Below, in pieces: positions 16,544-26,959 of a stretch of 64,000 bases of DNA. The notes below the pieces were generated by a model, which saw nothing but the letters and a program-made list of their open reading frames with translations, had not been told where the DNA came from and did not search any database. The DNA comes from Oscarella lobularis (lineage: Eukaryota > Porifera > Homoscleromorpha > Homosclerophorida > Oscarellidae), in the NCBI RefSeq assembly GCF_947507565.1, contig NC_089191.1, positions 1,364,001 to 1,428,000 on the forward strand, in the 5' to 3' direction. The translations under genes were made by a program, and so were the position numbers. Every line of letters begins with the position of its first letter. Within the stretch, counting starts at the first letter, position 1.

Positions 16544-16683
16544 CTATACAATCAGAAGCGTCAAAAGAAATACAAGTAGAAGCGTCACTAGCCAGCGCAA
16601 GAGGCGAAGAAGAATTTAAAGCCCCGAAATACATCGAACGCTTTACCACGGCTCTTCATAAGCTCAACGCTGTCAATCTTTAA
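16544..16683 (+). CDS. Candidate last exon of an unidentified gene
   Basis: After TTTTGGCAG the frame reads IQSEASKEIQVEASLASARG and ends RFTTALHKLNAVNL followed by TAA, all open and protein-like. Upstream exons were not found. It lies on the same strand as the CSL-like gene but does not resemble the CSL C-terminus. No family recognised. Confidence 0.3.
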
Positions 16684-17300
16684 AGTGTGTTGTTTCAAAT
16701 AAATTTACTAAAAGGAATACGAATTAAATAGCCACCGTATTGAAAGTAATCGCAACTTTAGACGATCTACAACGGGTACTTGACCAAACAGGTACTTCAA
16801 TTCATTAATTAACTAACAATTTCTGGAACTGAAACGTAAGTCAATAAAGTCTGCTTTGAATGATTACATCGCTATTCCTTCTACTCTAAAGAAGCGATCA
16901 AAAACGCCGCAAGGGAAGATAGAAACAGTTGATTCAATCTTTGTTTGAATGTCTAACGTTTCTGTTTAGTTTCAATTCCTAGTAAGAACTTATGGGTAGG
17001 TTAGAAAGATGTTTCTTTTATTAAGTAGTAACTTTATGCTGTACTTTAAACCTGTGGGAGGAAATAGAAGTGAAGGAAGCCTTATCAATTATGGAAAGTC
17101 TTTTTATTTCTGAGAACGAAGTAAATTATTGAACTGATTTATTGCCATTTTAATAACATTTTCAGAATCCTAAACCCGGGCTTAAAAATCAATTAGCTTT
17201 AACAAAGGCAGCAGGGCAAAACTGATCGACAAAACGCTGACGCTGCGTTGGAGATGCGCTGCGGCCCCGTCGGCGCTGCGACGACACCCGCTGTTTCCGC
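16684..17300. other. No recognisable feature
   Basis: AT-rich sequence turning GC-rich after 17220. No gene or repeat seen. Confidence 0.35.
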
Positions 17301-17310
17301 CGCTTCCCTC

Positions 17311-17685
17311 CTAGGGATCGCCGTTGCGATCAAGACTTTCGTTTGACTGTATCAACTCGACGAGACCACGGGAGACGGCGAGCGTTTCACGCGTGACGTC
17401 CATGGACGCCTGCAATGAATACATGCGCGACATGGACGCGGTGGCAACGGCGGACGATCTAAACGTGCCAAAGGCGGGACTATTTCCCTAGCTTGTCGTT
17501 TGACGTAGCGGTTGGAGACGCGACGGCGCAGCAGCCGCGCTCCCGCCGCCACTGCCGCCACCGCCGCCACCGCTGCCACCGCCGCTGCTGCTGGTGCTGC
17601 CCCCAGCAACGGACCAATGATAGGTTGTGTTCACTGCTATTTCGGCGCGACTTGCATTGAGTCCGTAGATGCGACTTCCCAGCAC
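17311..17685 (-). CDS. Candidate Gly/Ser-rich protein with one in-frame TAG
   Basis: One minus-strand frame reads LGSRIYGLNASRAEIAVNTT, then a Ser/Gly-rich linker of ~25 residues, then LQPLRQTTS, a TAG at about 17490, and then SPAFGTFRSSAVATASMSRM and YSLQASMDVTRETLAVSRGL to a TAG at 17311. Both sides of the internal stop look like protein, whereas the other frames across the GCC repeat do not. It may be a recent nonsense change, a sequencing error, or two exons (AGCTAG| would be an acceptor). No family recognised. Confidence 0.33.
17545..17605. repeat. (GCC)n trinucleotide repeat
   Basis: Imperfect GCCACC/GCCGCC repeats of about 60 bp. They code for the Gly/Ser-rich linker if the minus-strand frame is real. 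Confidence 0.85.
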
Positions 17686-17699
17686 TTCCTCTTCGTTGT

Positions 17700-18280
17700 C
17701 TTGTTAAATTTTTTTCTTGTACGCGTTGCTGATCGAGTAAAATAGCAGAGACGGTCGTAAACTCTGGCGGCAGAGGCCTGAATTGGTCGCGAGGACGGTT
17801 TCTTTCCTTTTTCAAGGGTGCGCGATATCATTCTCGGGGCGGAATGGGGAGCGAGTGACTACCAGAACGCGTGATTGTATTATTTAATTAATAGGGAGGG
17901 AATTCCCCATTTCATTAGCCTAAGGCAATCAGAGGTGGCAGCCTGCATGAGCCACCAGTGCTCTCGATCGACAATTCCGCGCGTCGTTGCTTTGTAAACG
18001 TCGTCTCGACTCGTCTAGACTTCCTTCGCCGTGCGGCCGTCCCTGAAGGTGTCTAGCCTCGTTCCCTGACCCTCTCTCGCTCGTACTGGATGCTTCCTTT
18101 CGCCGGGCTAGAAGGTGTCCCAAATGAGACGACGCGCTACTGGATTTGCCCTGGCAATCATAGCCTCGTCTCAGACCCTTTCTCGCGAGAAACGGTCTGG
18201 ACTTGTACCGCCCTAATTTAGGCTAATTTAGGCTATTTATAGTAGTTCCTGTCGCTAGGGTACAGTACCAGCCCAGACCC
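17700..18280. other. No clear gene; short recurring CAGACCCTTTCTCGCG-like motifs
   Basis: CTGACCCTCTCTCGCTCGT (~18070), CAGACCCTTTCTCGCGAG (~18173) and CAGACCCTTTCTAGCTT (~18274) recur just outside the Kolobok left end. No ORF with protein character is present. Confidence 0.4.
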
Positions 18281-18544
18281 TTTCTAGCTTAAGGTGGTTG
18301 CTCCCTACTTGAGGCCCCGCCTACCTCATTCCTTGTCTTCGTTTATGACAGTTGTTCTCGATACTCTTCGTTTCTACATGCATTCTAATCTTCTCGGTAG
18401 CCCGTAACACATTCGCCTTGTTCAAACTTCGCGCGTTTACGGTTCCCGGAAGAGGAGGCGGTTCTAATTAGTAGGGCGGACTTACTTATTGAGTTGTCCC
18501 GTCAGAGAGGGAACATCTGGTATTTCTGGCATTTTGTTGGGAAG

Positions 18545-19202
18545 ATGAACCGAGCGACTTCTGCCTTTCGAGAAGCCTGTAGAAAAGAAGGGTAAGCATT
18601 CCGATTAGCGAGATCATTTTTATGGGTTTTCTCGAAGATACTCTCCGCCGGCGCAAGCTGAGAGTATTTTCAAAGAATCCCAACCTGCTGCGGCGCGAAG
18701 GCGCCTTGGCCGCGCAGAAACGGACCGCGAAAGGCGAGCAAGGGTGTATTTGAAGCTTAAGAACTACTTCTGGGTAAGTAATGGGCCAGTAACTGATCTA
18801 AATTGGTTGTAATGGGTGTTTAGTACGAAAGGAGATTTGGGGGCGAATTAGTGGAACAAACGAGGTACAGTGAAACAGGACCAACCTATATCTGGCCAGA
18901 TGAAGTGAAAGACTGCCTCCGCTCAATGTTTCCACGAGATGTTCAAGGGGCCCCCAATCCGGGCAGGAGGGATCCTTCAAGACAGGACGTAAGATAAAGA
19001 ATGTGTGCCACTATTATTACCTTACTTCTGCTTGTAGCGTCCTCTGTGCGTTGTGACACTTGCGGATTTCTGCGTTGAGTTCGGCGAAAGGCGGCTCCTC
19101 CAACGTCACCGCTTAGAAGACGATTCAGATGAAGAGGATACTCTGTCTCAAGTTCAGCCAACCAGCTCGTCTTCGTCGTCATCAACATCGGTGGAGTACT
19201 GA
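18545..19202 (+). CDS. Second gene of the Kolobok element, unknown function, four exons
   Basis: Four exons join with exact GT-AG sites and conserved phase: 18545-18591 (MNRATSAFREACRKEG), 18638-18773, 18824-18988 and 19038-19202, 513 bp in all, coding for 170 residues with no stop. Exon 2 is Arg-rich (RRRLGRAETDRERRARVYLK), exon 3 holds YIWPDEVKDCLRSMFPRD, and the tail is acidic and then poly-Ser (LEDDSDEEDTLSQ). There is no zinc finger, signal peptide or membrane segment. It converges on the transposase gene within the same TIRs. I know of no domain for it; a DNA-binding or regulatory helper would be a guess from its basic-then-acidic layout. Confidence 0.6.
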
Positions 19203-19487
19203 AGAAAGAGCTGAGTTGCTTACTAACCATATAGCTAAGTTGCCTGCATGCAGTATCAGTTTCCTGTGTTAGAAAGAAAATTGATGACGTAGAGTGCGGT
19301 TACGGTGCCTTCCTTTTCTTCGCGTTCACCTCCTTTGACTTGTTCTGTCTCTTCTTTTTACCTTGGCCTTCACCATCCTCTTCTTCTGCCTCCTCTCCAT
19401 AATCATGAAAAATTCCTCTTTTTTAACCCACGTTTTCCTTTTCTCCGTCTCTCGATCTGTCTCTTTTTTGGCGAACTCTAGCTGCTT

Positions 19488-21490
19488 TCACAGGGGTTGT
19501 CTTTTCCGCATCTTTGATGTCCATTGCTTTTCGCGAGCTTTTTTCAGGGCTTCATTCATTCCATGAAATACTGGAAGCTCCAGCCTTTGGAATAAATCAA
19601 TCACCCATAAGTAATCGTCTCCGAATGTCTTTGTCGCCCACGTCATGTTTGCTTGCAAAAGCCCTAGATTGGTTGAAGTCATGTAGTGGAGACGCTGATA
19701 ATTGCTCGACTTGTTTCTATGTATAAAACACATAACATATTTGCGGTTTTTCCTGCATTTGCTAGACCTGAACTGCGGACGAATTGAGAAGGTTGACTCG
19801 CAAAGATTTGTGTGTCCTTTTCCAAGCTCCGGATGAATAACTCGGTGTGCGTTAGTGGCTCTTTTCTTGCATTCTATCTCGTAGAGGAGAGCATCTAGTG
19901 GGCAGGTGAGAGTAGACTTGCTGTTGTACTCCTTTCCCTTGCATTGCAATTCTCCTCTGCATGAATTGCAGGAACAAACTCTTTGTGGATGAAACTCGCA
20001 CCTCCCGGTCTCCCATGAGTGTCTACATAGTAGATATTCAAACAAAATTTCTTCTTTCCTGTCAACGTACATGTTTCGCGCGTGGTACTTTCCAAGCGTT
20101 GTCATTAGTTTTGCGTATGTTGCGGGGTCGTTTCCTGCTTCTTTCACTGCAATGAAATGGTTAATCTTTGCTGCACGAATGAAGTCATCTCGTATACAGC
20201 CGCAGCTGCTGCTATGTTTTCCTGCTTTGCACACACAGGTGACGTCATCAATAGCTGGAAATTCACCCTAAAAATCTCCTTTTTCCCGCGCGAAACTCTT
20301 GTAAATGTTCATACCCTGTGTTTTGCTTTATACGTCTCCGTGACTGACTTTTTCAGCATCATTTCTTGCAATCTCTTTCCATGGGCTCGACCAACATGGC
20401 CGGCACATGTATATATATACACTTTGCTTGATTCCTGAAACATAGTCCAATGCTATAAGAATTGAATTTTTCGCTCACCTCAGAAAAGATCTTGCAAAAG
20501 CTTTCTCTGATGACGAATCGGCATCCTGCCAAAGAACTTCAATAACGCAGCTGAAAAGTGATTGTTCAAGATCAAGAGCAAAGAGCATTTTTAGCTTACC
20601 CTTCATCGCGTGCTGCCTGGTAGCTTTCTTCTGCAAGAATCCCTTCCATTGACTTTGATGTTCCCAGGAAAACGTCCTCAGCAACTACCTTGTCCTTTCC
20701 TCTCTGACATTTGTGGCCATACCACAAAAGGCCGCCAGTCAGGTAGTTCTTGACAATAAAAATGCCGTTTTGACTACAAATGCCAAGTCAAGCGCAATCG
20801 TTTTCAAGACACGTCAATATACCTATGAAAACCCCGTGTGAGCCACACGCCGTCCGCTGTTACGACTCCTCGCTTCCAGCTCGCAATTGTTTTGTTATCA
20901 AGATCTTTCATGTCGGTTTTTGCACGTGAGCACATGTTGTCAAGTATAGCTTTGGACACAGCATAAATCTAAACCAATCTTAGAGGTGCTTAGGTAAAAA
21001 TGAAGAGAAATGAGTAACACATTTTCTATCAATTTTGTGAACGACTTTGATCCAAGTACCTGCATCCCTAAGTGCTCCTTCATCGTTCTTTCAAATCCAG
21101 TGTAGCCAAAACCAGACACAATAAATGCCAAAGCAAGTGCCTGCCCTAGAACTGTTTGTCTGCTTCCACTTATAGCTGCTGATGATCGAAGATTGATCTT
21201 CCTTTTTTTGCAGCCGTCACAAACGAAGTTCACCACGCATCCTCCTCCCATGCTTTTTAGGGAGACCGTCACTGGAATGAGCTTTCCTGAAGGATACCAC
21301 TTAGTCTTGTCTCTATAATGATTTATTTCTACAAGCCTGTGCATTTGTTGACGATAGTACAAGAACTGGGTCGATTTATCTGATCAATAAAGTCATCAAG
21401 CTGGTCGAGAGTTAGCAATGTGACGGCTTTGGGAAGTGCCACCGGCAGCAAAACATCATTATCATCATTGCCATCATCATCATCATCATC

Positions 21491-21522
<32 letters not shown>

Positions 21523-21913
21523 CGTCGTCAATGTTGCCTGTGTTCAGCGGTCATTAATTAATTATAGACAATAATTTAGTGAACCTTCTGGGGTTGGGGA
21601 AAGAAATCCCTTCTCACATTGTGTTGTTTCTTCACTAGCTGTAGAAAGTGTTTATCTAGGCATAACATATTGGATAATCGCAATGCAAAGTACCTATTTC
21701 GTCGTCTAGACTAGCTGATGAGAGCGACTGTGCCAACGCTGAGCCAGACTCCTCCATAGTGTAGTCTTCGTCGCTCTCGGCTGAAAAGGAGTCGCTATCG
21801 GGCGCGCCAAAAAGCTGACGTCGAGCTCTCCACTCATCGCGGGCCCTCCCGAGACGTTTCGCGCTTTTGAGCAAATGCTGTCTCTTTTCGCGTTTCCCAA
21901 GGCGTCTTTTCAT
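19488..21913 (-). CDS. Kolobok transposase, about nine exons
   Basis: Minus-strand exons include 21913-21694 (basic, KRRLGKREKRQHLLKSAKRL), 21638-21585, and 21537 onward (poly-Ser then poly-Asp). The core exon carries FLYYRQQMHRLVEINHYRDK, VSLKSMGGGCVVNFVCDGC and GQALALAFIVSGFGYTGFER. Later exons hold WKRGVVTADGVWLTRGFH (likely catalytic Asp), KNYLTGGLLWYGHKCQRGKD, VLWQDADSSSEKAFA (second Asp), CAGHVGRAHGKRLQEM and a Cys-rich end (CVCKAGKHSSSCGCIRDDF). The stop is at 19488. This layout matches Kolobok transposases as I know them. One frame break near 21375 is again a missing A (AAA where AAAA would keep frame). Otherwise it appears complete. Confidence 0.82.
21470..21527. repeat. Mirror-image trinucleotide repeat (ATC)n/(GAT)n inside coding sequence
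   Basis: About seven CAT/ATC units followed at once by about eleven GAT units form a long potential hairpin. On the coding (minus) strand it reads poly-Ser followed by poly-Asp in the Kolobok transposase linker. Confidence 0.9.
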
Positions 21914-22565
21914 GTCACTAGGACAAAACTGTGCTATTTTTAGCTCATGTCTTCTAACTCAATTACGGAGAGGACTTCTTCACGCGATGCCTTTGTTCGT
22001 AGGATTGCTGTCGCAGCCAAAGACACGCATCTGCGAGTTATCCGGGAACAGAAAACGAACGTACCGTATACAACTTGCCCGTTTGAGGACGAATGGGACA
22101 GCGAAGCCACTTGTCACCCTTCGAAACGAAAAAATGAATTTTTCGTACGCTTCTACTGAAGTCACATGTCCTTTTCGTAGTTCAGCAGCTTCGTTAGCAT
22201 CAAAACAAGATTTTCCTGGTACGGTTTTTTATGCATCGCATCAATGCTGAGTAAGGCAAGAAAAATCCAAAAAAGAAGAAAAAATAGAGTAAAACGCGAA
22301 CATTTGATTCTAAAAACTATTTATATCACAGGCGTTTCTGCTAAAGGCTGCAGAAGAGGATGCCGTGAAAAAAGATAGTTGATTATATCAAAGTCATTCA
22401 AAACTTGGGACATCTTCTGAACATAAAATGGCTCACCAGAAATTGAAAAATATTTTATTTGAAAAATGTGCGACTAAAAATTGTAATACAGTCAGAAAGT
22501 ATTAGAAAGAACTTACTGAAAAGGGTAAGTCGGCAGTTTCATTTTACAGGGAGCAACCACCTTAA

Positions 22566-22945
22566 GAGGAGCATCCTGGAAAGCGAAAAAAGGTCCGAGA
22601 CGCAATCTGCATGACAATCATCGGTCGTCGCGGCGCGGCGAACAGATCCCATCGTGCAGCAATTTCCGTATCTCATTTTCAGGATCTCATTTACCTAAAT
22701 TTTTTGCTGGATAGAAGACGTGACCTGTGTGCATTTGCATTTTTACTCCTCTTACATGTCTCTTTGACATATCATTTTTGCGCATTTACATGATCCCGGA
22801 TGCTATCAATAGGAGGGAGGAACTTCCCACGAGAAAGAGAGGTCGAAAGAGGTCTTTATTAATAACCCAGATGCCGTGTCAAGATTCGGCAATTTAATTG
22901 TTAATTAGATTAGCGTTCGTTTCCTTCTTTGATCCGGGCATTGAT
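22566..22945. other. No recognisable feature
   Basis: Spacer between the Kolobok right end and the next candidate exon. No gene, repeat or structure supported. Confidence 0.35.
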
Positions 22946-22954
22946 GAGTTAGCG

Positions 22955-23083
22955 ATGCGTTTCGTTCGCGACAGCCACTCGGGCGACGATTCCGGTGCCG
23001 TCGCCGTCGCGAAACGTTCCGGTTCGGTTAGGGTCGAGCACTGGGGCCAGCTCCACGCCGAAATGCACGCCGCCGACAAAACG
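22955..23083 (+). CDS. Candidate first exon (uncharacterised)
   Basis: ATG at 22955 opens MRFVRDSHSGDDSGAVAVAK and RVEHWGQLHAEMHAADKT, ending at ACG|GTAAGA. Composition and the clean donor suggest an exon. It could belong to the same host gene as the coiled-coil exons near 23.3 and 26.7 kb, but no continuous splice chain was established. Confidence 0.28.
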
Positions 23084-23295
23084 ACGGTAAGAACAGACAA
23101 TTTCGTCGTCGAAAACAAAAGAGGACCCCTTCGCGCAGAAACAGGACGATTCGTTTCATCCCGCAATGCGACTCATCCTTCCTCACGTCGACCGGCAACG
23201 GCTCGCCTACGGAACGAAAGAGGCAAGTGTGAACATGCATCCGACTCGCGGTTCGCTTTTTCATTTTTTTCTTAGGTACTTTTAACACTGTGAAA

Positions 23296-23388
23296 TATTG
23301 CACGAAGTCGAAGCAAAAGGCGAGTTGGAATTGAGAAAGAAACAGCTGGACTTGGTTCAGAAGAAAAAACGTTGCCTCATTGGGTACT
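23296..23388 (+). CDS. Coiled-coil host exon left of the ISL2EU insertion
   Basis: The frame LHEVEAKGELELRKKQLDLV and on is open, charged and helix-like. It runs almost to the left end of the ISL2EU element (23389). Its true acceptor and end are not certain, since the transposon may have cut the exon or sit in the intron after it. No family recognised. Confidence 0.35.
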
Positions 23389-23908
23389 CAATAGACGATA
23401 CCAGGTTGGGCGTGTCCATCAGTGCATGCGCACTTGTCGAGGGTGAATAGAAGGAAACGCCCCTTTCTTCCGAACCCTCTTCCTGAAGACCGGGTCCGTC
23501 TGACGATGTACTCGAGTATCTCTACGGTATGACCTCTTTATGATAAGCGTTCGGTGTCCTGGCTTTGGTTGTCTTTAGGTCTGCAAAGGGAAAAACTATG
23601 GCAAATAAATTTTGGTGGGCGTGGTCTCCTTCGCGAAACTCTCTCCCGATGGCAAACGCTGCGCCGAATTCCTCACCAATATCGACATACACGTAAGTGG
23701 CATTATTACCTTTGACCTTAGGGAGCAGAGCCCTCGCCGGTGTTTTTTTAAACTTATTTGTACACGAAAATAATATCTCTTGTTCCATCATCGCCGCAAA
23801 TCAATTCGCATTTGCTTTGAAGGGCTTTCATTGCATTTTGCGCGCATTTCCGCAGGCAAAAGAGCCACTTGTCCTTTGTTGTCGTTGCTATCAATTGTTG
23901 GCCCGGCT

Positions 23909-25111
23909 AATGTCTGCCTCGCTCTCTGAAAGAACTGTGTCAAGCAGGCGTCAATGCTGCGCTGCAGGGTGTTCGAATCGACGAGGGCGATGTCCCATTT
24001 GCCCTGTAACGCAGGAGCGCATTTGCGGTTGCAGCGTCTTCTCGTCGGCTGATTGTCCTCGTTCGAGGAGTCTCCTCACTCTCCACAAGATCAGCAGCAT
24101 GCCGACTCGTGTCCGGCGCGTCGTCCTTCAGAGGATTAATCGAAAGGACGGGCGAGGTAGGAACTGGCAGCCATCCAGTGAGGCAGTTGTCTGCAACATG
24201 CATTACGAGAACCGAGAAGGGCCAAATGCCAGTAGAAGGCAAATAGTTCCTGTAAAATTTGCTCATCGTAGCTACGGTGGTGGCAGTGAGGTGGATTCTC
24301 ATAGTCGTCCTCAGAATAGACCGACATTGTCGAGCAACTGCGATAATGACGATGTGATGAAGGCGAGCACCCAATGTGATCCTCAGTTGCAGGATGGGCC
24401 GGACATCGCAGAACAACAACGAGATGTTGATGTGCCTTTGTCTGTAAGGCTGAAATCTATTGGTAGAGAAAGAGATGATATGAAGAGAGAATGCAGTATC
24501 CTACGAAGCAAACTGGAATCTATTGGTAGAGAAAGAGATGATCTGAAGAGAGAATGCAGTATCCTACAAAGCAACTGGAATCTACCTCGGATTTGGTTGG
24601 AGAACTTACGTTCAGCAGTGATCGACTCTTGGACGGCCAACTGAAGTTCTACACTGGATTCAGTGCCAAAGAATTATTCAATATAGTTTGGCAATGGCTT
24701 AAACCAGCAGCGGACAAAATTGTCCTTTCAGGGGCGAACATTGACGGCGGTGAGATAGACTGCCCTCGAAGTGAACACGACTACGCTTCCGTACTTACGG
24801 AAGGAGGCAGGCGCACTCGACAGCTTCATCTGAAAGATGAATTCTTTCTGGTTCTTGTCAGGATACGGCTAGGAGCCATAGAGGAAGATCTTGCCTACCG
24901 CTTCCGTATATCTCAGCAGTCAGTGTCAGCAATATGGAATGCTTGGCTACCGTTCTTGGCAGCTCAACTCCGCCCCCTAATTACATGGCCGTTGACTGCA
25001 TCTGGTCCGAATCACGATCACGTCTGGAGGCATTTCCCCAACTCAGTAGCAGCCATCGACTGCATTGAGCTATTCCTCGACCGACCTCACTCATGTTGCC
25101 GACCATACTGA
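23909..25111 (+). pseudogene. ISL2EU transposase: THAP finger, coiled coil and truncated DDE_4 domain
   Basis: The THAP part shows CCAAGCSNRRG, HKISSMPTRVRRVVLQRI and SSEAVVCNMHY (C2CH zinc finger that binds element ends). A 63-bp tandem duplication then encodes IGRERDDMKRECSILRSKLE twice. The DDE part follows: LKFYTGFSAKELFNIVWQWL, LKDEFFLVLVRIRLGAIEED, AYRFRISQQSVSAIWNAWLP and SVAAIDCIELFLDRP with the first catalytic Asp; it stops there. A frameshift at 24573 arises because the second repeat unit reads AGCAACTGG where the first reads AGCAAACTGG, i.e. one A less. C-terminal half of the catalytic domain absent. Confidence 0.88.
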
Positions 25112-26200
25112 ACGGCCGGTAGTGAGGAAAGATCTGTCCCACTCAGTAATGTCGACAAAACTGACGGTGGCACAGCCCCTCTATGCTTTCGGCAGACGAG
25201 ACCGAAATTGCTGGCCGTCAGCCTGAGAAATCGTAATGTGTGCCATAGATTTGATTTCGACTGGCCCGTGGTAGCCTCCTGGATGCAGTTTCTTTCTGTC
25301 TCAGTCACCGACAGAGCATTGACCAAGTCATCAACTCCGAGGTTGTCAAATCCTTTCTCCTGTCCAATTTTTTTAGACGAACAAGAGGATCTTCTATCTG
25401 TGCTAATGGCGTTGTCGACGCCTGTCTCTTCAATGTGTCTCTTTCTATCTGACGGAAGGAGGTCCACGACGTTTCAATGTCGGCTTCACCAATGGCAGCA
25501 GCTAGGCAATCAACGTCCGCTGTAGGCCCCTTCCACTCATGCGCCTGACTGACTTTACCAAAATTTAGTTCTGCGAGAAAGGCTGTGCTATTTGCGCCAG
25601 AAGATGGCTGAATCCATCGACATGGCATTGACGTAACACTAGCCTCTGCCAGATGGCTGAAACTGATAAGTAAGGCAGCAATATGTATGCAGGAATAGGA
25701 AAGTCCAGCCGTACATTGACACAAGGCTCCAACAACCCTGTCGACAGAGTCTTCCGAAAGACTTAGGACAGCGAAGGTGTCATATTGTCCAAAGCGCATC
25801 CGAGGCTTAACTTGCGCCTTGCAGTAACCGACGCCTTCCACGCCGCCGTGGAAACTGACGTTCCCAACGTATCCGTCTCGAACAAGTTGACATCCCGTCC
25901 TCTAATTTTTGGAATAGCCTCCTACATTTTTTAGGTACGCTTCTAAGGCATAGATGGAAATCGCCTAACGTCGATCAGCCAGCCAGGGTTGGCATCAGGA
26001 GGAAGATCGTGCCAAGAAACCGATATTGTGACGATAACTTTTACCTCCTTCGCTTCTAAGACCTCTGCCAATGCTTTTGTTCCCTGCAACGAGCGCACTT
26101 TTGATACAAGTACCAGCTTCCTTCCCGATAGAGGCGTTTCAGGAGAGTTTTGCCTAAGCCAATCCTTCAGCTGAGCGATACTCCACTTTTCTACGTCCAT
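25087..26200 (-). pseudogene. ISL2EU second protein: SAP, SWIM finger and truncated YqaJ nuclease
   Basis: From the minus-strand start at 26200: a SAP-like motif (WSIAQLKDWLRQNSPETPLS), then a SWIM zinc finger (CQCTAGLSYSCIHIAALL, C-x-C...C-x-H) in the frame 25841-25305, then an overlapping frame 25467-25087 with the start of a YqaJ exonuclease domain (LRFLRLTASNFGLVCRKHRG, YGRQHE). YqaJ proteins are lambda-exonuclease-like nucleases, and in ISL2EU they accompany the transposase. The nuclease active-site region beyond YGRQHE is deleted. Frame changes between the three parts mark introns or frameshifts; I could not decide all of them. Confidence 0.82.
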
Positions 26201-26662
26201 GTTGGGTCTCTGTCTTACTCAACACCTATAGATATCAAGCCCAAACTGCCCTACCGAAGGACGCGCCGCGCGGGCTGGCTCAAAGGCGCTTTCTGCTGTT
26301 CCGCTCGCCCATAATAAGGACTCTGCTCGCTAAGGTCAAAGGTAATAATGCCACTTACGTGTATGTCGATATTGGTGAAGAATTCGGCGCAGCGTTTGCC
26401 ATCGGGAGAGAGTTTTGCGAAGGAGACCACGCCCACCAAAATTTCTTTGCCATAGTTTTTCCCTTTGCAGACCTAAAGACAACCAAAGCCAGGACACCGA
26501 ACGCTTATCATAAAGAGGTCATACCGTAGAGATACTCGAGTACATCGTCAGACGGACCCGGTCTTCAGGAAGAGGGTTCGGAAGAAAGGGGCGTTTCCTT
26601 CTATTCACCCTCGACAAGTGCGCATGCACTGATGGACACGCCCAACCTGGTATCGTCTATTG

Positions 26663-26870
26663 TTTTTTGTTTTTTAGGAGTTTCGACTACTTGGACGACT
26701 CATGGCGACGTCGCAGGCGTCCCAGCTGAAGAGACTCGACGGCAAACACCAAAAGTACCACAAAATCATAATTCGAATGCGTATCTAGTCGGTTCTTTTT
26801 TTCTATAGGGATAGTTTGACGTTGGAGAAGAGTTTGAAGAAGGAGATGCTCTCATGTAAAGGTAAAATTA
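26663..26870 (+). CDS. Coiled-coil host exons right of the ISL2EU insertion
   Basis: After TTTTTTAG at ~26677 the frame contains MATSQASQLKRLDGKHQKYH and reaches a donor near ATGC|GTATCT. After CTATAG a second exon encodes DSLTLEKSLKKEMLSCK up to AAAG|GTAAAA. A further piece after TTAATTAG reads YHNLAEADENSRRH. They resemble the helical exon left of the transposon, so the element probably sits in an intron of one coiled-coil gene. Gene identity unknown. Confidence 0.33.
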
Positions 26871-26959
26871 ATTAATCAATTCAATTAATTAGTTTCATTT
26901 AATTAGCGTATCATAACCTCGCCGAAGCAGACGAGAACTCTCGACGACATTGTGTTGCC

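Larger units (their letters stand above)
18293..22561 (-). mobile_element. Near-complete Kolobok DNA transposon (4.27 kb)
   Basis: The left end is TTAA (18289-18292) followed by GGTGGTTGCTCCCT; the right end is AGGGAGCAACCACC followed by TTAA (22562-22565). This gives a 14-bp perfect terminal inverted repeat and a TTAA target duplication, as known for Kolobok and piggyBac. The inner transposase is of Kolobok type, not piggyBac. Inside are a minus-strand multi-exon transposase and a plus-strand four-exon gene facing it tail to tail. Both genes are nearly intact, so insertion looks young. Confidence 0.87.
23389..26662. mobile_element. ISL2EU (IS4EU)-type transposon with ~345-bp terminal inverted repeats
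   Basis: Bases 23389-23734 and 26318-26662 are almost exact reverse complements (CAATAGACGATACCAGG at the outer left, CCTGGTATCGTCTATTG at the outer right; only a handful of differences). Inside, a THAP/DDE_4 transposase (plus) faces a SAP-SWIM-YqaJ protein (minus). This two-gene layout is known for ISL2EU elements. Both genes lose their C-termini at one point near 25,095-25,110, so this is an internally deleted copy. No target duplication could be read with confidence. Confidence 0.85.

Noticed and set aside
23940-24419. 159-codon minus-strand ORF
   Set aside because: Antisense shadow of the THAP-coding region.
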